From: Polysphondylium violaceum
Taxonomy: Eukaryota; Evosea; Eumycetozoa; Dictyosteliales; Dictyosteliaceae
Length of the DNA stretch: 64,000 bases
Assembly (NCBI GenBank): GCA_000277445.1
Contig: AJWJ01000070.1
Span: 1-64,000 of the forward strand
Direction of reading: 5' to 3'
The position numbers were made by a program, and so were the translations under genes. Below are positions 21,500 to 36,880 of the stretch, piece after piece. The first letter of the stretch is position 1; each line of letters opens with the position of its first letter. The notes under the pieces were generated by a model. It saw only the letters and a program-made list of their open reading frames with translations. It made no database searches and was not told the origin of the DNA.

Positions 21500-22866
21500 A
21501 TGGGTAAAAAAAGACAATCACAAGAGAAACCCTATTGTTGGTATTGTGATAGAAAGTTTGAAGATGAAACAATCTTGATCCAACATCAAAAGGCAAAGCA
21601 CTTTAAATGTAATTATTGTAGTAGAAAGCTCGCTAGTACAAGTGGTATGGTTGTACATGTTCAGACTGTACACAAAGAGGTTTTGACCAAAGTGCCAAAC
21701 GCTAAGCCGGGTAGAGACAGCACTGCGTACGAGATCTATGGTATGGAAGGTATACCAGACTTTAATCCAGACGAGGTTGAAATGAACAAAAAGCAGAAAT
21801 TTGATCAACCTCCTCAGCATTTTAATAACGGTCATCAACCTCCTCCACCTCCTCCACATTTTAATAACCAATATGGGAATCAAGGACCACCCCCACAAGG
21901 AGGATTTAATAATCAATATAACCAATACGGGAATCAAGGAGGATATCCACCCTATCAACAAGGCCCACCTCCTCACTTCAACAGTCAATATCAACAAGGA
22001 CCACCCCCACAAGGAGGATTTGGTCCCTATATGATGTCTAAACAGCCACCAATGTACAAAATGCCACCTCAACAAGGATTTAATAATCAAGCACCACCAC
22101 ACTTTAGCCAATATCAAGGATATCCTCCACCCATGAATAGCAATGGACCACCTCCACCCCAAGGTGCCTTTGGCCAATCTATTTCATTCAACTTGAACCA
22201 ACCACAACATCCAAACCAACAAGCTCACAAATTACCACCATCCATGTATCCTAAATCTGCTTTTTCAATAACTCCACCACCTCCACCTCCACCCTCAAAT
22301 ACTGAAATAGATCCATCACAACAACAACAATCACCTAATCACAATCAACAACAACAATCACCACATCCAACAGATTCGACAACACTACCAACAACAACAT
22401 CAATATTACCAACAGCAGCACCAGAAGACTATTCATCCTATAATCAACACTACCAACAACAAACAAATCAAGCCAAACAAAATAAGAGTGTATTAAAGGC
22501 GGCACCTGTAGTAAATCAACAAACAAACAATCAATCTTTAAAGGGAACCTATTTAATTTATAGCGATGATCCAACCTCAATGGTAAGTAGAATTCTATTA
22601 CTCATATCTATCTATCATCTATCTCTATATATCTCTATTATAAAGACATTACCAAATAATCTCCTCTTATCATAATTCTAGTATTTTAAAAGGGAAATTA
22701 ATTTATATACTATATATAAAGTAAATATATCAATATCTATATCATCTTATATTAAACAATACCTTTTTTCATTATTATTATTTTATAGGAAGAGAAAAGA
22801 GCACAATTATCAAAATATCAAGTCACAATTAATGGTAATAATGAAAACACTGAACAAGACAATTGA
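21500..22866 (+). CDS. ZNF207/BuGZ-like zinc-finger protein with GLEBS motif
   Basis: Two exons (21500-22582 and 22789-22866) give 386 residues. The N terminus [20 protein letters not shown] begins two C2H2 fingers ([17 protein letters not shown] and [16 protein letters not shown]), followed by [11 protein letters not shown], the arrangement of ZNF207/BuGZ. The middle is Pro/Gln/Gly/Asn-rich and disordered, as in BuGZ, which phase-separates on spindles. The second exon completes a GLEBS-like motif: [11 protein letters not shown] joins [12 protein letters not shown] across the intron. GLEBS binds the checkpoint protein Bub3. The probable role is Bub3 handling and spindle assembly. Splicing through this exact motif supports the exon join. 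Confidence 0.9.
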
Positions 22867-23312
22867 TAAGCACGCATGCACACTATCCTTATCTTTTTCC
22901 GTATTATATTTATTATTATTATTATATTATTATAATTACTTTTATTATTATAATGTACCAATTAACCCTTTATTACTCGAGGATAGTAGAAACAACAATA
23001 GTAGTTTGTGTTGATTGGTTATCAATATACAACATCTTTAATGGTATAGATTAGATTACTCTTTATCTTTTACTCTGCGCGTGGGTATTATTATTATTAT
23101 ATTTTAACTAAAGAAATAACAGCAACAACAGCAACAATAACAACAACAACAACAAAGACAATATCAATAACAACACAACAATACCAATAACAACAAAATA
23201 CAAAATACAAGTAAATATAATATATATTTTTAATTATGATAGAAATTACTCTTTGACTTTCTTTTTCTTTTTCTTTTTTGTTGTTATTATTATAATTACA
23301 TGTATTCTTTAT
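22867..23312. other. Intergenic between convergent genes
   Basis: 3' flanks of two converging genes. It contains a CAACAA-type repeat at about 23118-23160 and a polypyrimidine TTTCTTTTTC run near 23255-23280. No gene is seen. Confidence 0.45.
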
Positions 23313-24034
23313 TTATTTTATATATATACTTTCAGATTCAAGAAGTGTTGGAATAATATCACCCAACATTGTATTGGATTCTAATTGTGATAGTTGATTG
23401 ATATCTATACCTTTATAGAAATGCAAATGATTCCATTTCTTTGTTTGATCTTTAAATTGAATTTTACAGCTTTCTAATATATATTTAATTTCTTCAAACG
23501 TTAAAAAATGTGGTATATTTGTCATGGGCATTATTAAACAACCGTCTTTATCCATTATATAATTATCTTGATTATCGTCATCGTCATCTTCTTCTTCTTC
23601 TTCCTCTATAGTATTTTTATTACAGTGTATTGATGATGATTTTGATGCTGATTCGTTTCTTAGAAAAGGACACACACTAACTCTGTTCTCCTCCTCTTCT
23701 TCCTCTTTAGAAACTTTACTCAAGTATGTACATTTTAAAAATTGATTTGTTTTTATATTGAAATTTAAACCTCCATCTCCTAAAAGAACAACAACAACAA
23801 CAACAATAATAATAATAAAAATAATAAACGATTGTTAATATCATATCATGTCTGTTCTCTTATTTCTTGTTTGTGTCTATACATACTAATAACTTGACAA
23901 CCCCACAATGTACTAAAGTCTGCTTCAGTTGTTGTTGTTCCTGCTTGATTAGAAGTAGTGATACTAGTACTAGTTGTTGTTGTTGTTGAAGTTGTGGTGG
24001 CACTAGAGATATGATGAAAAGGACATTTACTCAT
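23313..24034 (-). CDS. Unrecognised two-exon protein with two CPF motifs
   Basis: Exons 23887-24034 and 23313-23779 give 204 residues across a 107-nt intron. The protein opens MSKCPFHH, has a Thr/Ser run, then TLWGCQVIRDGGLNFN across the splice. After that come a Glu-rich run, a second Cys-Pro-Phe (SVCPFLRNES), an acidic Glu/Asp run and a better-structured C-terminal part (IPHFLTFEEIKYILESCKI, then WNHLHFYKGIDI). No signal peptide or membrane segment is visible. CP pairs can bind haem in some proteins, but nothing else here supports that. I do not recognise the family. Confidence 0.7.
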
Positions 24035-24392
24035 TCTGCGATACTATATATACATGTGATATTCAAAGAATTATTTAATATGACAAAAGATTTTGATTTT
24101 TTTTATTTTTGTTTTTAATAATTTTTTTTTTTTTTGTAACATTTACGATGCTTTTTAGGACTCAAAATACCTTGCGCCTAATGACGTCAGTAACCCGTGA
24201 AAAAATCAAAATCTTTTGTAATAAATACTAATACCACCTGTAAAATTTTTTTTCCGAGCCTTTTTTTTTTTTGCAAGATAGTCTCTATAATCAAGGCTTT
24301 GGAAAATATCCATTACAGAGTTTTTCTCCATATTTTGTAAAAAAAAGAGTATAAATTGGGTAAGGCATTCTTGAGTCTACGTTACACAAATA
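24035..24392. promoter_or_regulatory. Divergent promoter region with a CRE palindrome
   Basis: Only 358 bp separate two head-to-head starts. In the middle is TGACGTCA (24182-24189), a full palindromic CRE/ATF-type bZIP site, in a GC-richer patch (24165-24200). T runs flank it on both sides. Confidence 0.55.
24182..24189. promoter_or_regulatory. TGACGTCA, CRE-type bZIP site
   Basis: A perfect 8-bp palindrome matching the CREB/ATF consensus, 152 bp from one start and 204 bp from the other. Dictyostelids encode bZIP factors; whether this site is bound is unknown. Confidence 0.55.
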
Positions 24393-25606
24393 ATGTTACA
24401 ATTTAAATATATTTTTTTAGTTATTGCAGTATGCGTATGTAGTAATACACACTATTATTGTGTCTTTGAAATATACATAGATGACTGAAAACTAAATTAA
24501 ATATAGTGCATATCAGTTTCTTTTTCTGCACCACCAAATAACTTTTACACTTTTAATGGGTACCACAATGATACCTATCTCTATACTATGGGTTTATTAA
24601 GCTATGAGGTGAATGTTAGCCGTATCTATGGTCAATCTTTCCAAGGAATTATTGCACTTCCTCAAGTAAACCAAACTTCTGATTCAGAGGTAAGTACAAA
24701 CTGCTTTGAGTGTTTATACAATTTTACTAATATAAAACTTTAGAGACTTGTTATTTACTTGGATGACAATTTACAAACAAACCTTGGTACTCTTAATCTC
24801 TTGGTAAGTGTTTTGGAAAAAAAAATAGGATTATATTGACAACTCAATTTTGATTATAGACTGGACAAGTTGATTTAATTGGTGGATTTAGCACTCCAAA
24901 TTATTTAAAACCATACAATATAATTAAACAATCAATGGGTTATGACATGAATACCAAAGAACTCTATTATGCCGCCGTTTTTAACGGATATGTTTATATG
25001 GTCACTTGTCCATTAGGAAATGCTAAACCAATGTAATTTTTGCCTTTTTTGCATGTAACATATATATTATAAATTGATTGACTAATATACATATACGAAT
25101 ATTACAGTGTTGTAAATACAGCAATCTCATGCAACGAAACATACTATAGTTATCTCATTGGTACCTATAATTTAGATGGTAATTTCTACTTTGCCGTCGT
25201 TACACCTCAAGGCTACACCATTGTTTCCTATAACATTGCATCACAATCAATTGTCAATAATATGGGCGTTGCTGTATCCAATGTTGGTTTCGTCCAAAAT
25301 ATGATTTCTTATCAAGGCACACCATACATTATTCAATTGAGACCCGCTTCATCCATCTTCAATACCTATGAAATCTCTACAAATCAAACCTCTTTTATGC
25401 TCCGTAACACCTATACTTTACCATACAGTGTCAATCAAATCAACGCAATCTTTAGTCCAGGATACTTAAACTTTGTCGGATCAAACAGTGTTCCAACCTC
25501 AACCTCTTACTTGGTCACTATGCCATTCCCCAACTTTGTCAATAACCCAATCATTACAAAATTCCCAGCCAATTTGAATACTACCAGTTTGATCTTTCTT
25601 CAATAA
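24393..25606 (+). CDS. Secreted protein of unknown function, five exons
   Basis: Exons 24393-24441, 24517-24689, 24744-24803, 24860-25032 and 25108-25606 join in frame to 317 residues. The first exon encodes only a signal peptide (MLQFKYIFLVIAVCVCI). The mature part is rich in Tyr, Thr, Asn and hydrophobic beta-type sequence, with several Asn-X-Thr/Ser sites and no low-complexity run, for example NFYTFNGYHNDTYLY, LVIYLDDN and MVTCPLGNAKP. The repeated YxYxI/SYNI blocks suggest a beta-rich fold, perhaps a propeller, but I recognise no family. Four introns in 1.2 kb is the highest intron density in the window. All four introns have GT-AG ends and each is under 80 bp. Confidence 0.78.
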
Positions 25607-25968
25607 TAAATAAAATTAATTAATCAATTAAAAGTACTTTTAATTGATTTTTTCATTCAACGACAATAATCTAGAATCTGGCAAGATGCAATCACAAGAA
25701 ATTCAATTCGTCCCCCAAGAATTTTTTTTTTTTTGAGTGCAAATTATTTTTTTTTTTTTTTTTAATTTTTAAATTTTTTTTTAATATTTTTTTTTTCATT
25801 GATCAACTATTTTTGCTCCAATGTCCATAAGGAGGGAATTAGAAAGAAATATAAACAAAACAAAACAAAACACACGCACGCGCACAAATAGAATAGATAG
25901 TATATAGTCAATAGAGATAATAGTAGAAATCGTAGAAATAATAGAAATAATATATAGTAGTGTACACT
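25607..25968. other. Intergenic, promoter of the Wee1-family gene
   Basis: A TTAATTGATT-type hairpin lies just past the stop codon (about 25619-25650), followed by long T runs (25724-25797) and a CACACGCACGCGCAC patch near 25870. No gene is seen. Confidence 0.45.
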
Positions 25969-28325
<2,357 letters not shown>

Positions 28326-28439
28326 AATAATGATAAATACAAAAGGGATATACTACTACTACTCTAATAATAATAATAATGATGACAACATATATTTTTT
28401 TTTTACAAAACTAATGAATAATTCTAATAAAAAGGTTTT

Positions 28440-29670
28440 TTAATTATTATCAAGTTGATTTAAATCATTTGAATATGGATTAATGGGTTCACCTTGTTGT
28501 TGTTGGTATTGTTGTTGATATTGTTGTTGTTGTAATTCTTGTTCTTGTGGTTGTTGTTGTTGTTGTTGACAGCATTCATCACCTTCAACTGGAATACCTT
28601 TTTCTCTTTTCTTTTCATCGATGGCATGAGAGGTTTCATCAGAGATTTCTTGAATTTGTTGTTTGATAGAGGTTCCAATGCTTGATACTTTATTTACAAT
28701 GGGGGCAATGGTTTTATCTTCAGAGGCTTTGGTGAAAAAGAGTGATGTCTCTCTGGAAATCATATCTGCAGCATTTTTAAACATACCAGAGATTTGGAAT
28801 CTATTATCAATTTCATTGGCTTTTTCAACAATTGTACTCTTAATGGCTGTAGCATTTTCAGTGATATGTAATTTGTTGTCAATTTCATTGGCTTTAGCTT
28901 TGACGGCTTCAGCACCAACTTTTAATTTAAGTGAAATCATGTGTTCTTCATCAACTTCTCTAGCTTTGAAAATTGCATCTTGTCCTACACTATAACCTGC
29001 TGCAATAATTGATGCAATAACTGATGTTTTTGACTATGAAAATTATTATTATTATTATTATTATTAATGTGTGTGTTAATAATCTGCCCATATCTTTTTA
29101 TCTATCTAAATATATAAACATACTCTTTCTGAATCTGGTACTGGATGTTCTCTATGAGTGATTTCTTCTGGATTTGAAACAAATTGTGGTTCAAGTGGAA
29201 TAGTATTTGAAAGGTTTGGTTGTTGTTGTAATTGTTGTTCATCAATGGTTCCCATAGAAGGATTCCATGGAACAACTTGAATAACTTTATCTACAACTAA
29301 AGCATTTGTTAATAAAAGAGCTGTGGTAGCTGCTGAATTTGTTTCAAAAACTAAAATAGCATCTTGACTACCTGTTTGTGGATTACTAATTATTATTATG
29401 AAAAGATATCGTTTGTTAATATTATTTCTATTTTTGCTAAAGAGTAGGGGATACCTTACTTTCTAAGATACAAGTTATTAAGTTTACCACAAAAGCTAAA
29501 AAAGTCACTAATTGAGCTAATTGTAGCTTTTAATGAAATATTTGATACAAAAACGGTTGTCTATAGAGAAATAGAATGAATATTAGAGATTATGATCGCA
29601 ATCGTCGTATGATGTATGATTCTTTTTTTTTTTTACTAGTAATGTAAAAGATACAAACCTCTGGGTTCAT
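28440..29670 (-). CDS. RRM protein of the BPA1/VIP1 type
   Basis: Four exons (29659-29670, 29460-29560, 29124-29385, 28440-29033) give 322 residues. The N-terminal domain reads as an RNA-recognition fold: TTVFVSNISLKATISSI, then DAILVFETNSAATTALLL and VIQVVPW. The C-terminal part has VIASIIAAGYSVGQDAIFKA and EVDEEHMISLKLKVGAEAVK, closely like the helical tail of plant BPA1 (binding partner of ACD11) proteins, with repeated KANEIDN units. It ends in a Gln-rich tail. Members of this family are linked to membrane or lipid-transfer partners in plants; the role here is unknown. The first coding exon is only 12 nt and uses a GTTTGT donor, so it is the least certain part. Confidence 0.8.
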
Positions 29671-30384
29671 TGTTATTTATATATATATTAAAGAGTAAAT
29701 ACTAAATGTGTTTGAGGGTTAAAAATAGGGTGTGGTAATAATAATATTTGAAAAATAAAAAATAATAAAAGAAAAAAAAATTTAGAAAAAAATTTAAAAA
29801 AAAAAATCTTGGGAACTGAGGGTGAGAAGAGGTGGTTGTAGATTGATAAATTCATGAAAAATTGAGAAATCTATCGTTAGTTTATGTTTTATTATTTTTT
29901 TTAATTATTATAATTTAATATTTCAATAAGTTCATATGACACAGTTTGGAACAATAGAGCCATATTAAATTTGATTTGATTTATTTAGTATTTATTTTTT
30001 TTTTCAATAAATTTCATTTTTCCTTTATTCTTAATTTATTTTGAAAACCATCGGTTCTAAAAAAATTAGAAAATTGAACACGATTCTTGATTCTAATTTT
30101 TCTGCAAGAAATGATAATGCTGAACTCATAAAAAATGATACTTTATTGGTTTTTTTTTTTTTTGAGATTTACCATCCATTTTTTAGATTTATGCCAAAAT
30201 TCAAGACCCAACATGTGTGGTCATACCTATTCTCACGACGATTTTTACCCCCATAGGACTTGACATTAAATACCCTTGTAAACCACATTCTAATAAATTG
30301 AAAAAAAAAACTACATCTCTCTTTCTATATATAGATATAACTGGATATAAACTTTATATTTATTTATTAAACCAATAAAGTTTA
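29671..30384. other. Intergenic between two minus-strand genes
   Basis: Promoter of the RRM gene and 3' flank of cln3. It is AT-rich with many A and T runs. A small open frame at 30041-30256 has a non-ATG start and no coding character. Confidence 0.45.
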
Positions 30385-31704
30385 TTATTTCAAAAAAGTA
30401 TGATCCATGATAAGAATAAAACAGGAAGCAGAGGTAATACCAACGGTGACCAATAGAGCAGCATAATTGATACACAACTCACGATCTTCATTTGGAATCT
30501 TTTTATCGTGTAAAATGAGATAAAATGCATTTACATAAGAGGCACCGCCCAAGAGACCACAGTAGATCATGAGAATAAACAATGGCCAGACAGAGCCAAT
30601 AAATTTATATTGAGCTTGGAGAATCCAAAACACCATGTTGGCACCCTGGAGTACAGTGAGTACCTCGATTCTCTTGATCTTTATAAATTGGAGTGAACTT
30701 CTGGAACACAAGACACCCAATTGGTAGCAGAAACTAATGATTGCATAAAAGTTTTTAACAAACCAGTCTTGCGAGTCTGTCGAGTTGATGGCCTTGTCTG
30801 CTCCGCCGACACTAGCGACGTATTCAAAAAAGTAGACCAAACTAAGATTGAGGGCATTCCACCAAACGAGTTTTGCACATCTAATGTAACGTTGTTTCTT
30901 GGTTTCGCCGGGTGGACCATACATTGGCTCTACGCCTGGCTGATCATCTTCGACAGCGACACTGGTGTCATTTTCAGCCAACTGGTCCTTTTTCAACAGG
31001 CCCTCTTTATCGCCTTTGCCTGTTTTGGTGTTGTCTTCGGTACCGGGGAGACCTGGTACTTTGAGTCCAAAAAAGAACAACAACCAATAGATACCTACTG
31101 TAGGAAGAATAATATAAAAGATCTTGGAGTTTGAGAGACCGGCAGTAACCATACCAATATAAAACAATGTGCCACTGACACCAGCGACACCGGTACCTGA
31201 TGACCAACCGTTAACCAAGTCTGAGGGAAACTGTTTCATGTGTGACAATATAACACTCTCACCAAACGAACTACTGATGCCAATCAATGCAATGGAAAAT
31301 ATACAAAATGCAAAATTAATATAAACTGACAACGCTACACCTATTAAACCTGCTGCCATAATGACTGAATTTACTGTAATCTTTAATTTAGGACCAACCT
31401 TTTCTAAAACAAATGTATTTAATACTTTGAGTAGTAAATGTTTACAAGATTAGATATCTGTACTGTCTACATAATCATCTACATAATCACAATGATAACA
31501 CTCTATCTAAACACTATATTTACATCTAGCAGCAAAACCAAAAGCAATATTAGCCCAAAGAATAAGACCAATGTTGTTTTCATTGTTAAAGTATCTTGCC
31601 AACGACTGACCAGCAGCATTAACGACACAATATGAGAAATTGTTTATATTCCCCATAAAATGAAAGGAAATCCAATTCCTAATAAATAATGCATTTCTAG
31701 CCAT
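30385..31704 (-). CDS. cln3: Battenin (CLN3) homologue
   Basis: Two exons (31524-31704, 30385-31424) give about 406 residues of multi-pass membrane protein. CLN3 is the lysosomal or endosomal membrane protein lost in juvenile Batten disease. Family motifs seen are GNINNFSYCVVNAA in the first segment, GISSSFGESVILS, NGWSSGTGVAGVSG and LLGGASYVNAFYLI, with further membrane segments between. A hydrophilic, acidic loop (about 30960-31060) separates the two halves. The intron join is phase 1 (AGA T|TA) and removes 99 nt; other acceptors nearby would leave a stop codon in frame. The middle of the long exon is markedly GC-richer than its ends. Confidence 0.94.
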
Positions 31705-31796
31705 TATATATGTCTATCTATGTATCTATGTATTCGCTTTCTTTCTATCTATCGACTATTATTATACAAGCTCACACACTATTATATAAATATGTA

Positions 31797-31845
<49 letters not shown>

Positions 31846-32556
31846 ATATCGTTATTGGTGTATTCTCGACTCTACTCTTATATTATAGCAACAGTTAAAA
31901 ACAGAGAATAAGAGTGTAGAGGTAGTATATGTGTAGGTAGTATATATGATAATAAAAATAGTTGTCAAGAAGAGACACCTGAGATTTCTTTTCGAATAAG
32001 GTTGAAAAAATTTCGAGTGAAAATTTTTATGATATTTTTTTATGTGGGGTGAAAATAAAAGCTGGGCAAATTTTTTCCAAAGATAAACGTGAGATATTCA
32101 TACTAATATAGAAAAAGGCTATTGAAACAATTTTATGTTGCCGATAAATAAATAAATCATGATTTCATATTGACTCTAGATTGATAAGAATTCTTGTTCT
32201 GGGCAAACTCTATTGCACTGGCACCTATCCTTTAAATTAATTTAAAATAAATCGGTTTGTATTTCATATGACCGAATATATATTTTAGATTTATAATAAA
32301 AAATGGTATTGTATTTATAATAATAAAAAATAAATCATATGATGATATCTAGATACAATTCATCATTTTTTTGATGAAAAACAACAAACAAAAAAAGAAA
32401 TAAAAAAAAAAAAGCTTAAAACAGATAATTTTTAAAAAAAAAAAATTAAATTTTTTTAATTTTTTCTTTTTTTCCTCTCTAAGCCTGAATTGTAAGTGAA
32501 AGTTAGTTTTTCAAAAATTCCATTTCATTTCAATTTCTTTCATATACACACAGATA
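31705..32556. other. Divergent intergenic region, cln3 / xdh
   Basis: Contains an (ATT)n run at about 31798-31843, a tandem GGTAGTATATGTG-like pair near 31920-31945, and A/T-rich sequence with oligo-A just before the xdh start. No gene is seen. Confidence 0.45.
31798..31843. repeat. (ATT)n microsatellite
   Basis: About 15 uninterrupted ATT units, roughly 95-140 bp upstream of the cln3 start. Confidence 0.85.
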
Positions 32557-35500
32557 ATGATAATTAATAGTCCCCAACAAACATTTGGCGATAACAACAA
32601 TAATAATATAAATGATAACGATAATCAGTTAGTGTTCTTTTTAAATGGAGAAAAGGTGGTTATTGATAGACCTAATCCCGAACTCACAGTGTTGCAGTAT
32701 GTCCGTTCGGTCGGATTAACAGGCACAAAGTTGGGCTGTGGCGAGGGCGGTTGTGGTGTGTGCACCATCATGGTGTCCAGATACACTGCAGACGGAACCA
32801 TTTCACACAAGGCTGTCAATGCATGTTTGTATCCCTTGTGCGCTTTGTCAGGATCCGCTGTCACCACCATCGAAGGATTGGGTAATGTCACCGACGGTCT
32901 CCATCCAGTCCAGGAAAAGATGTCTGAGGGATATGGTTCCCAATGTGGTTTTTGCACACCTGGTATCATTATGGCATTGTATGCCTATCTCAGATCACAT
33001 CCACACGCCACTAGAAAACAAATTGAAGACAGTTTTGATGGTAATCTCTGTAGATGTACCGGTTATCGTCCCATTTTAGACGCCGCTAAATCCTTTGCTG
33101 TTGATGACGATCAAGAACAAAGAATTCCACCCATTGCCAACGGAGGTGTTGTAGATGATGATTCTAAACAAAGCATTTGTCCATCTTCTGGTAAACCATG
33201 TAATTGTAAATCAAAAACTTCACATGTACGTTTTGTTATTATTATTCTATCATCATCATAATATTAATATTAATATCTATCCTATTCTATACAGATACCA
33301 TCTAAACCATTAGATTTAAAATCAGAACCAATATTTCCACCATTTTTAATGAGTTATAAAAACGCATCTCAAGTATTTAAAGGTGAAAGAGTCACATGGT
33401 ATAGTCCAATCACATTTAATGAATTATTAACCTTGAAAAAACAACATAATAACGCTAAAATTGTTGTTGGTAATACAGAGATTGGTATTGAAACTAAATT
33501 TAGAAATTTAATTTATCCAGTCATTATTTGTCCAACCAAAGTACCTGAATTAAATCAAGTAAGTAATAGTATTAATAATAGTAATAGTAATAGTAATAAT
33601 ATTAATATAAATATAAATCTTAATATAAATAGATTAAAAAAAATGAAAATGGTATTGAAATTGGAGCATCAGTTACTCTAAGTGAAATCAAAAGCTTTTT
33701 ACATCATTTAGTAAAAGATGAATCAATGGAAGGTAAAACTGAAACATTTAAAGCTATTTTATCACAACTCAAATGGTTTGCAGGCACTCAAATTAGAAAT
33801 GCTGCCTGTCTTGGTGGAAATTTAGTCACTGCCAGTCCAATTTCAGATTTAAATCCAGTGTTGTTGGCTGCCGGAGCCATCTTGACTTTGGTATCCATCA
33901 ATGAAAACAATCAAGCCGTATACAGAAAAGTACACATCAATCAATTCTTTTTGAAATACAGAATTGTAGATATTAAACCAGACGAAATCCTTGAATCAGT
34001 GTTTATTCCATACACCAGACCATTAGAGTTTGTCTATGCCTACAAACAATCGAGAAGAAGAGAGGATGATATTGCCATTGTTAGTTGTTGCTTTAGATTC
34101 TTTTTTGAAAGAGAGGATCAAGTGTTTAAGGTCAAGGAATGCACATTGGCCTATGGTGGCATGAACATTAAGGCCGTCACTTGTCCAAGTGCTGAGCAAT
34201 TCCTTGTTGGCAAGATTTGGAACAAAGATGTCCTCCAAGAGACCTACAAGTACCTGGAAAATGATTTACCACTTGCTCAGGGAGCTCCCGGCGGTATGAT
34301 AGAGTATAGACGTTCGTTGACCACCAGCTTCTTTTTCAAATTTTATTTGACTGTCTGCAAAAAACTCTTTGAGCAATCTAGTATCCCCGAGTACCAAGTG
34401 AGCGAAAAGGAGCTATCGGCCACCGACAAGTACACTAGACCTGCCTCGCATGCCGAGCAAAACTATCAATCCAATCCAGCCTTACATCCAGTGAATATGG
34501 CTGTCAAGCATCAATCGGCCGACAAACAAGTCACTGGTGAAGCCGTCTATGTTGATGATATCCAAATTGTCTCTTTACACGCCGCCATGGTTCTCGCAAG
34601 CAAAGCCCATGCCTACATTAAATCCATCGACCCATCCAAGGCCCTTGCCTACAAGGGTGTCAAGGCCTTTTATTGCGCCAAAGATATAAAGGGTGAGAAC
34701 AAATGCGGTGTTGTGTTTAAACACGATGAAGAGGTGTTTGCCTCCAAAGAGGTGTTTTTCAATGGCCAACCATTGGGTGTCGTTATTGCAGACTCTCTTC
34801 AAACTGCCCTTGAAGCCTCCAAATTGGTCACAGTTGAATACGAAGACCTCCCTGCCATTCTCAGCATTGAAGACGCCATTGAGAAGCAATCATTTATCCC
34901 CGTTACCCACGTCATCAACGACGGTGACATTGTAAAAGGATTTGCAGAGTCCAAGCATATCATCACTGGCCAAGTTAAAATTGGTGCCCAAGAACACTTT
35001 TACTTGGAAACCCAAGGCACCTTGGCTGTTCCAGGTGAAGGCAACGAAATGACCATTTACTCTAGCACCCAAAATCCAACCAAAACTCAAGATATTGTTG
35101 CCTCTGTCCTTGGCACTATGGTCAATCAAGTCGTTGTGAGAACCAAGAGAATGGGTGGAGGCTTTGGTGGCAAAGAGTCCAAGTCTATCATTGTCTCTTG
35201 CATTGCCGCCCTTGCCGCATCCAAGCTCAAAAAGCCAGTCAGATTGATTTTGGATAGAGACGTTGATATGATCACCTCAGGCACCAGACATCCATTTATT
35301 GGCAAGTATAAGATTGGTTTTAATGACCAAGGTCTCATCAATGCCGCCGATATCGAGTTATTTGCTGATGCTGGTTTCTCTATTGATCTCTCTATTGGTG
35401 TGTTGGACAGAGCCATCTTTCACTCTGAAAACGCCTACAAGGTGCCAAACATTAGAGTGGTCGGCAAACTTTGCAAGACCAACTTACCATCCAACACTGC

Positions 35501-36737
35501 CTTTAGAGGCTTTGGTGGTCCACAGGGTATGATGGTGTGTGAGAATTGGATTGAAAAGATCTCGCAACATCTCTCAGTGCCTTCATACAAGATTAGAGAG
35601 CTCAACTTTTACAAAGAGGGCGAGCTCACTCATTACCTCCAAAAGGTGGAAAACAATCACATGCTCAAGCTTTGGAATCAAATGTTGGAGAAATCAGACT
35701 ACCACAAACGTGTGGCCCTCGTCGAAAAGTTTAACTCTGACAATCGTTGGAAAAAGAGAGGCATTGCTATTATTCCAACAAAGTTTGGTATGTCTTTTAC
35801 CATCAAAGCACTCAATCAAGCCGGTGCTCTCGTTCACGTCTACACTGATGGTTCTGTGTTGGTCACACACGGTGGCACAGAAATGGGTCAAGGCCTCCAC
35901 ACAAAGATGGTCCAAATTGCTGCGCGTGCACTCAATGTTCCCCTCGAAAATGTATTTATCGCTGAAACTGCCACCGACAAGGTCGCCAACACCACCCCAA
36001 CCGCCGCCTCTGTGTCTTCTGATATGAACGGCATGGCTGTGTTGGACGCCTGTGAACAAATCAACGCCAGACTCGAACCCCTCAGAGAAAAGAATCCTCA
36101 ACTTACTTTTAAACAACTCGTCTCACTTGCTCACAATGAACGTGTCAATTTGTCAGCCAACGGTTTCTATGCTACTCCCAACGTGGGTTATGCATTCAAA
36201 GAGAGTGGCGTCGGTGATGGTGTCCCCTTTAATTACTTTAACTATGGCGCTGCATGCTCAGAGGTAGAGATTGATGTCCTCACTGGTGACTTTACCACCC
36301 TTAGATCCGATATCATCCTCGATGTCGGCGATAGTTTGAACCCAACCATTGACATTGGTCAAGTAGAAGGTGCCTTTATTCAAGGTATGGGTTGGTCCAC
36401 CATGGAAGAGATTGTCACATTCCAACCATCGGGTTACCAATTCACCAGAGGTCCATCCACTTATAAAATCCCAGGTTTCAATGATATCCCCATTGAATTT
36501 AATGTTTCATTATTATCAGACTCTCCAAATCCAAAGGCTATTCACTCCTCCAAAGGTGTTGGTGAACCACCATTGTTTTTAGGTTCATCTGTTTATTTTG
36601 CCATTCGTGAAGCCATCTCCTCTTCTCGTAAAGAAAGTAATCTTGTCGAATGGTTTGATTTACCTTCACCCGCCACTTGTGAAAGAATTAGAAACTCTTG
36701 TGTTGATAGTTTTACTTTACAATTTACTGCTAAATAA
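32557..36737 (+). CDS. xdh: Xanthine dehydrogenase
   Basis: Three exons (32557-33225, 33295-33558, 33633-36737) give 1345 residues, normal for the family. The enzyme oxidises hypoxanthine and xanthine to urate with molybdopterin, two 2Fe-2S clusters and FAD. The first cluster is seen in [11 protein letters not shown]; the second in [12 protein letters not shown] and [10 protein letters not shown]. The FAD domain has [12 protein letters not shown] and [15 protein letters not shown]. The Mo domain has [22 protein letters not shown] (substrate Arg), [12 protein letters not shown] and [10 protein letters not shown] with the catalytic Glu. There is an Asn-rich stretch at the N terminus. The second intron is AT-rich with a GTAAGT donor. 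The stop codon is embedded in TAAATAAATA. It converges on dad1, 143 bp away. Confidence 0.98.
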
Positions 36738-36880
36738 ATATGAAATTATATATGTGTTTTAAAATCCTATCTCTCTCTATTTCTATATAACATATAATAA
36801 CTACATTATCATCATCATCATCTACAATAATCTATATTTAATTAAATTTTATTCCTTATATTATTTATTACTATTATTTT

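Noticed and set aside
30041-30256. 71-residue open frame on the plus strand
   Set aside because: Non-ATG start and low-complexity Phe run; no coding character.
31720-31911. Open frames of Ile or Tyr repeats
   Set aside because: They are translations of the (ATT)n microsatellite.
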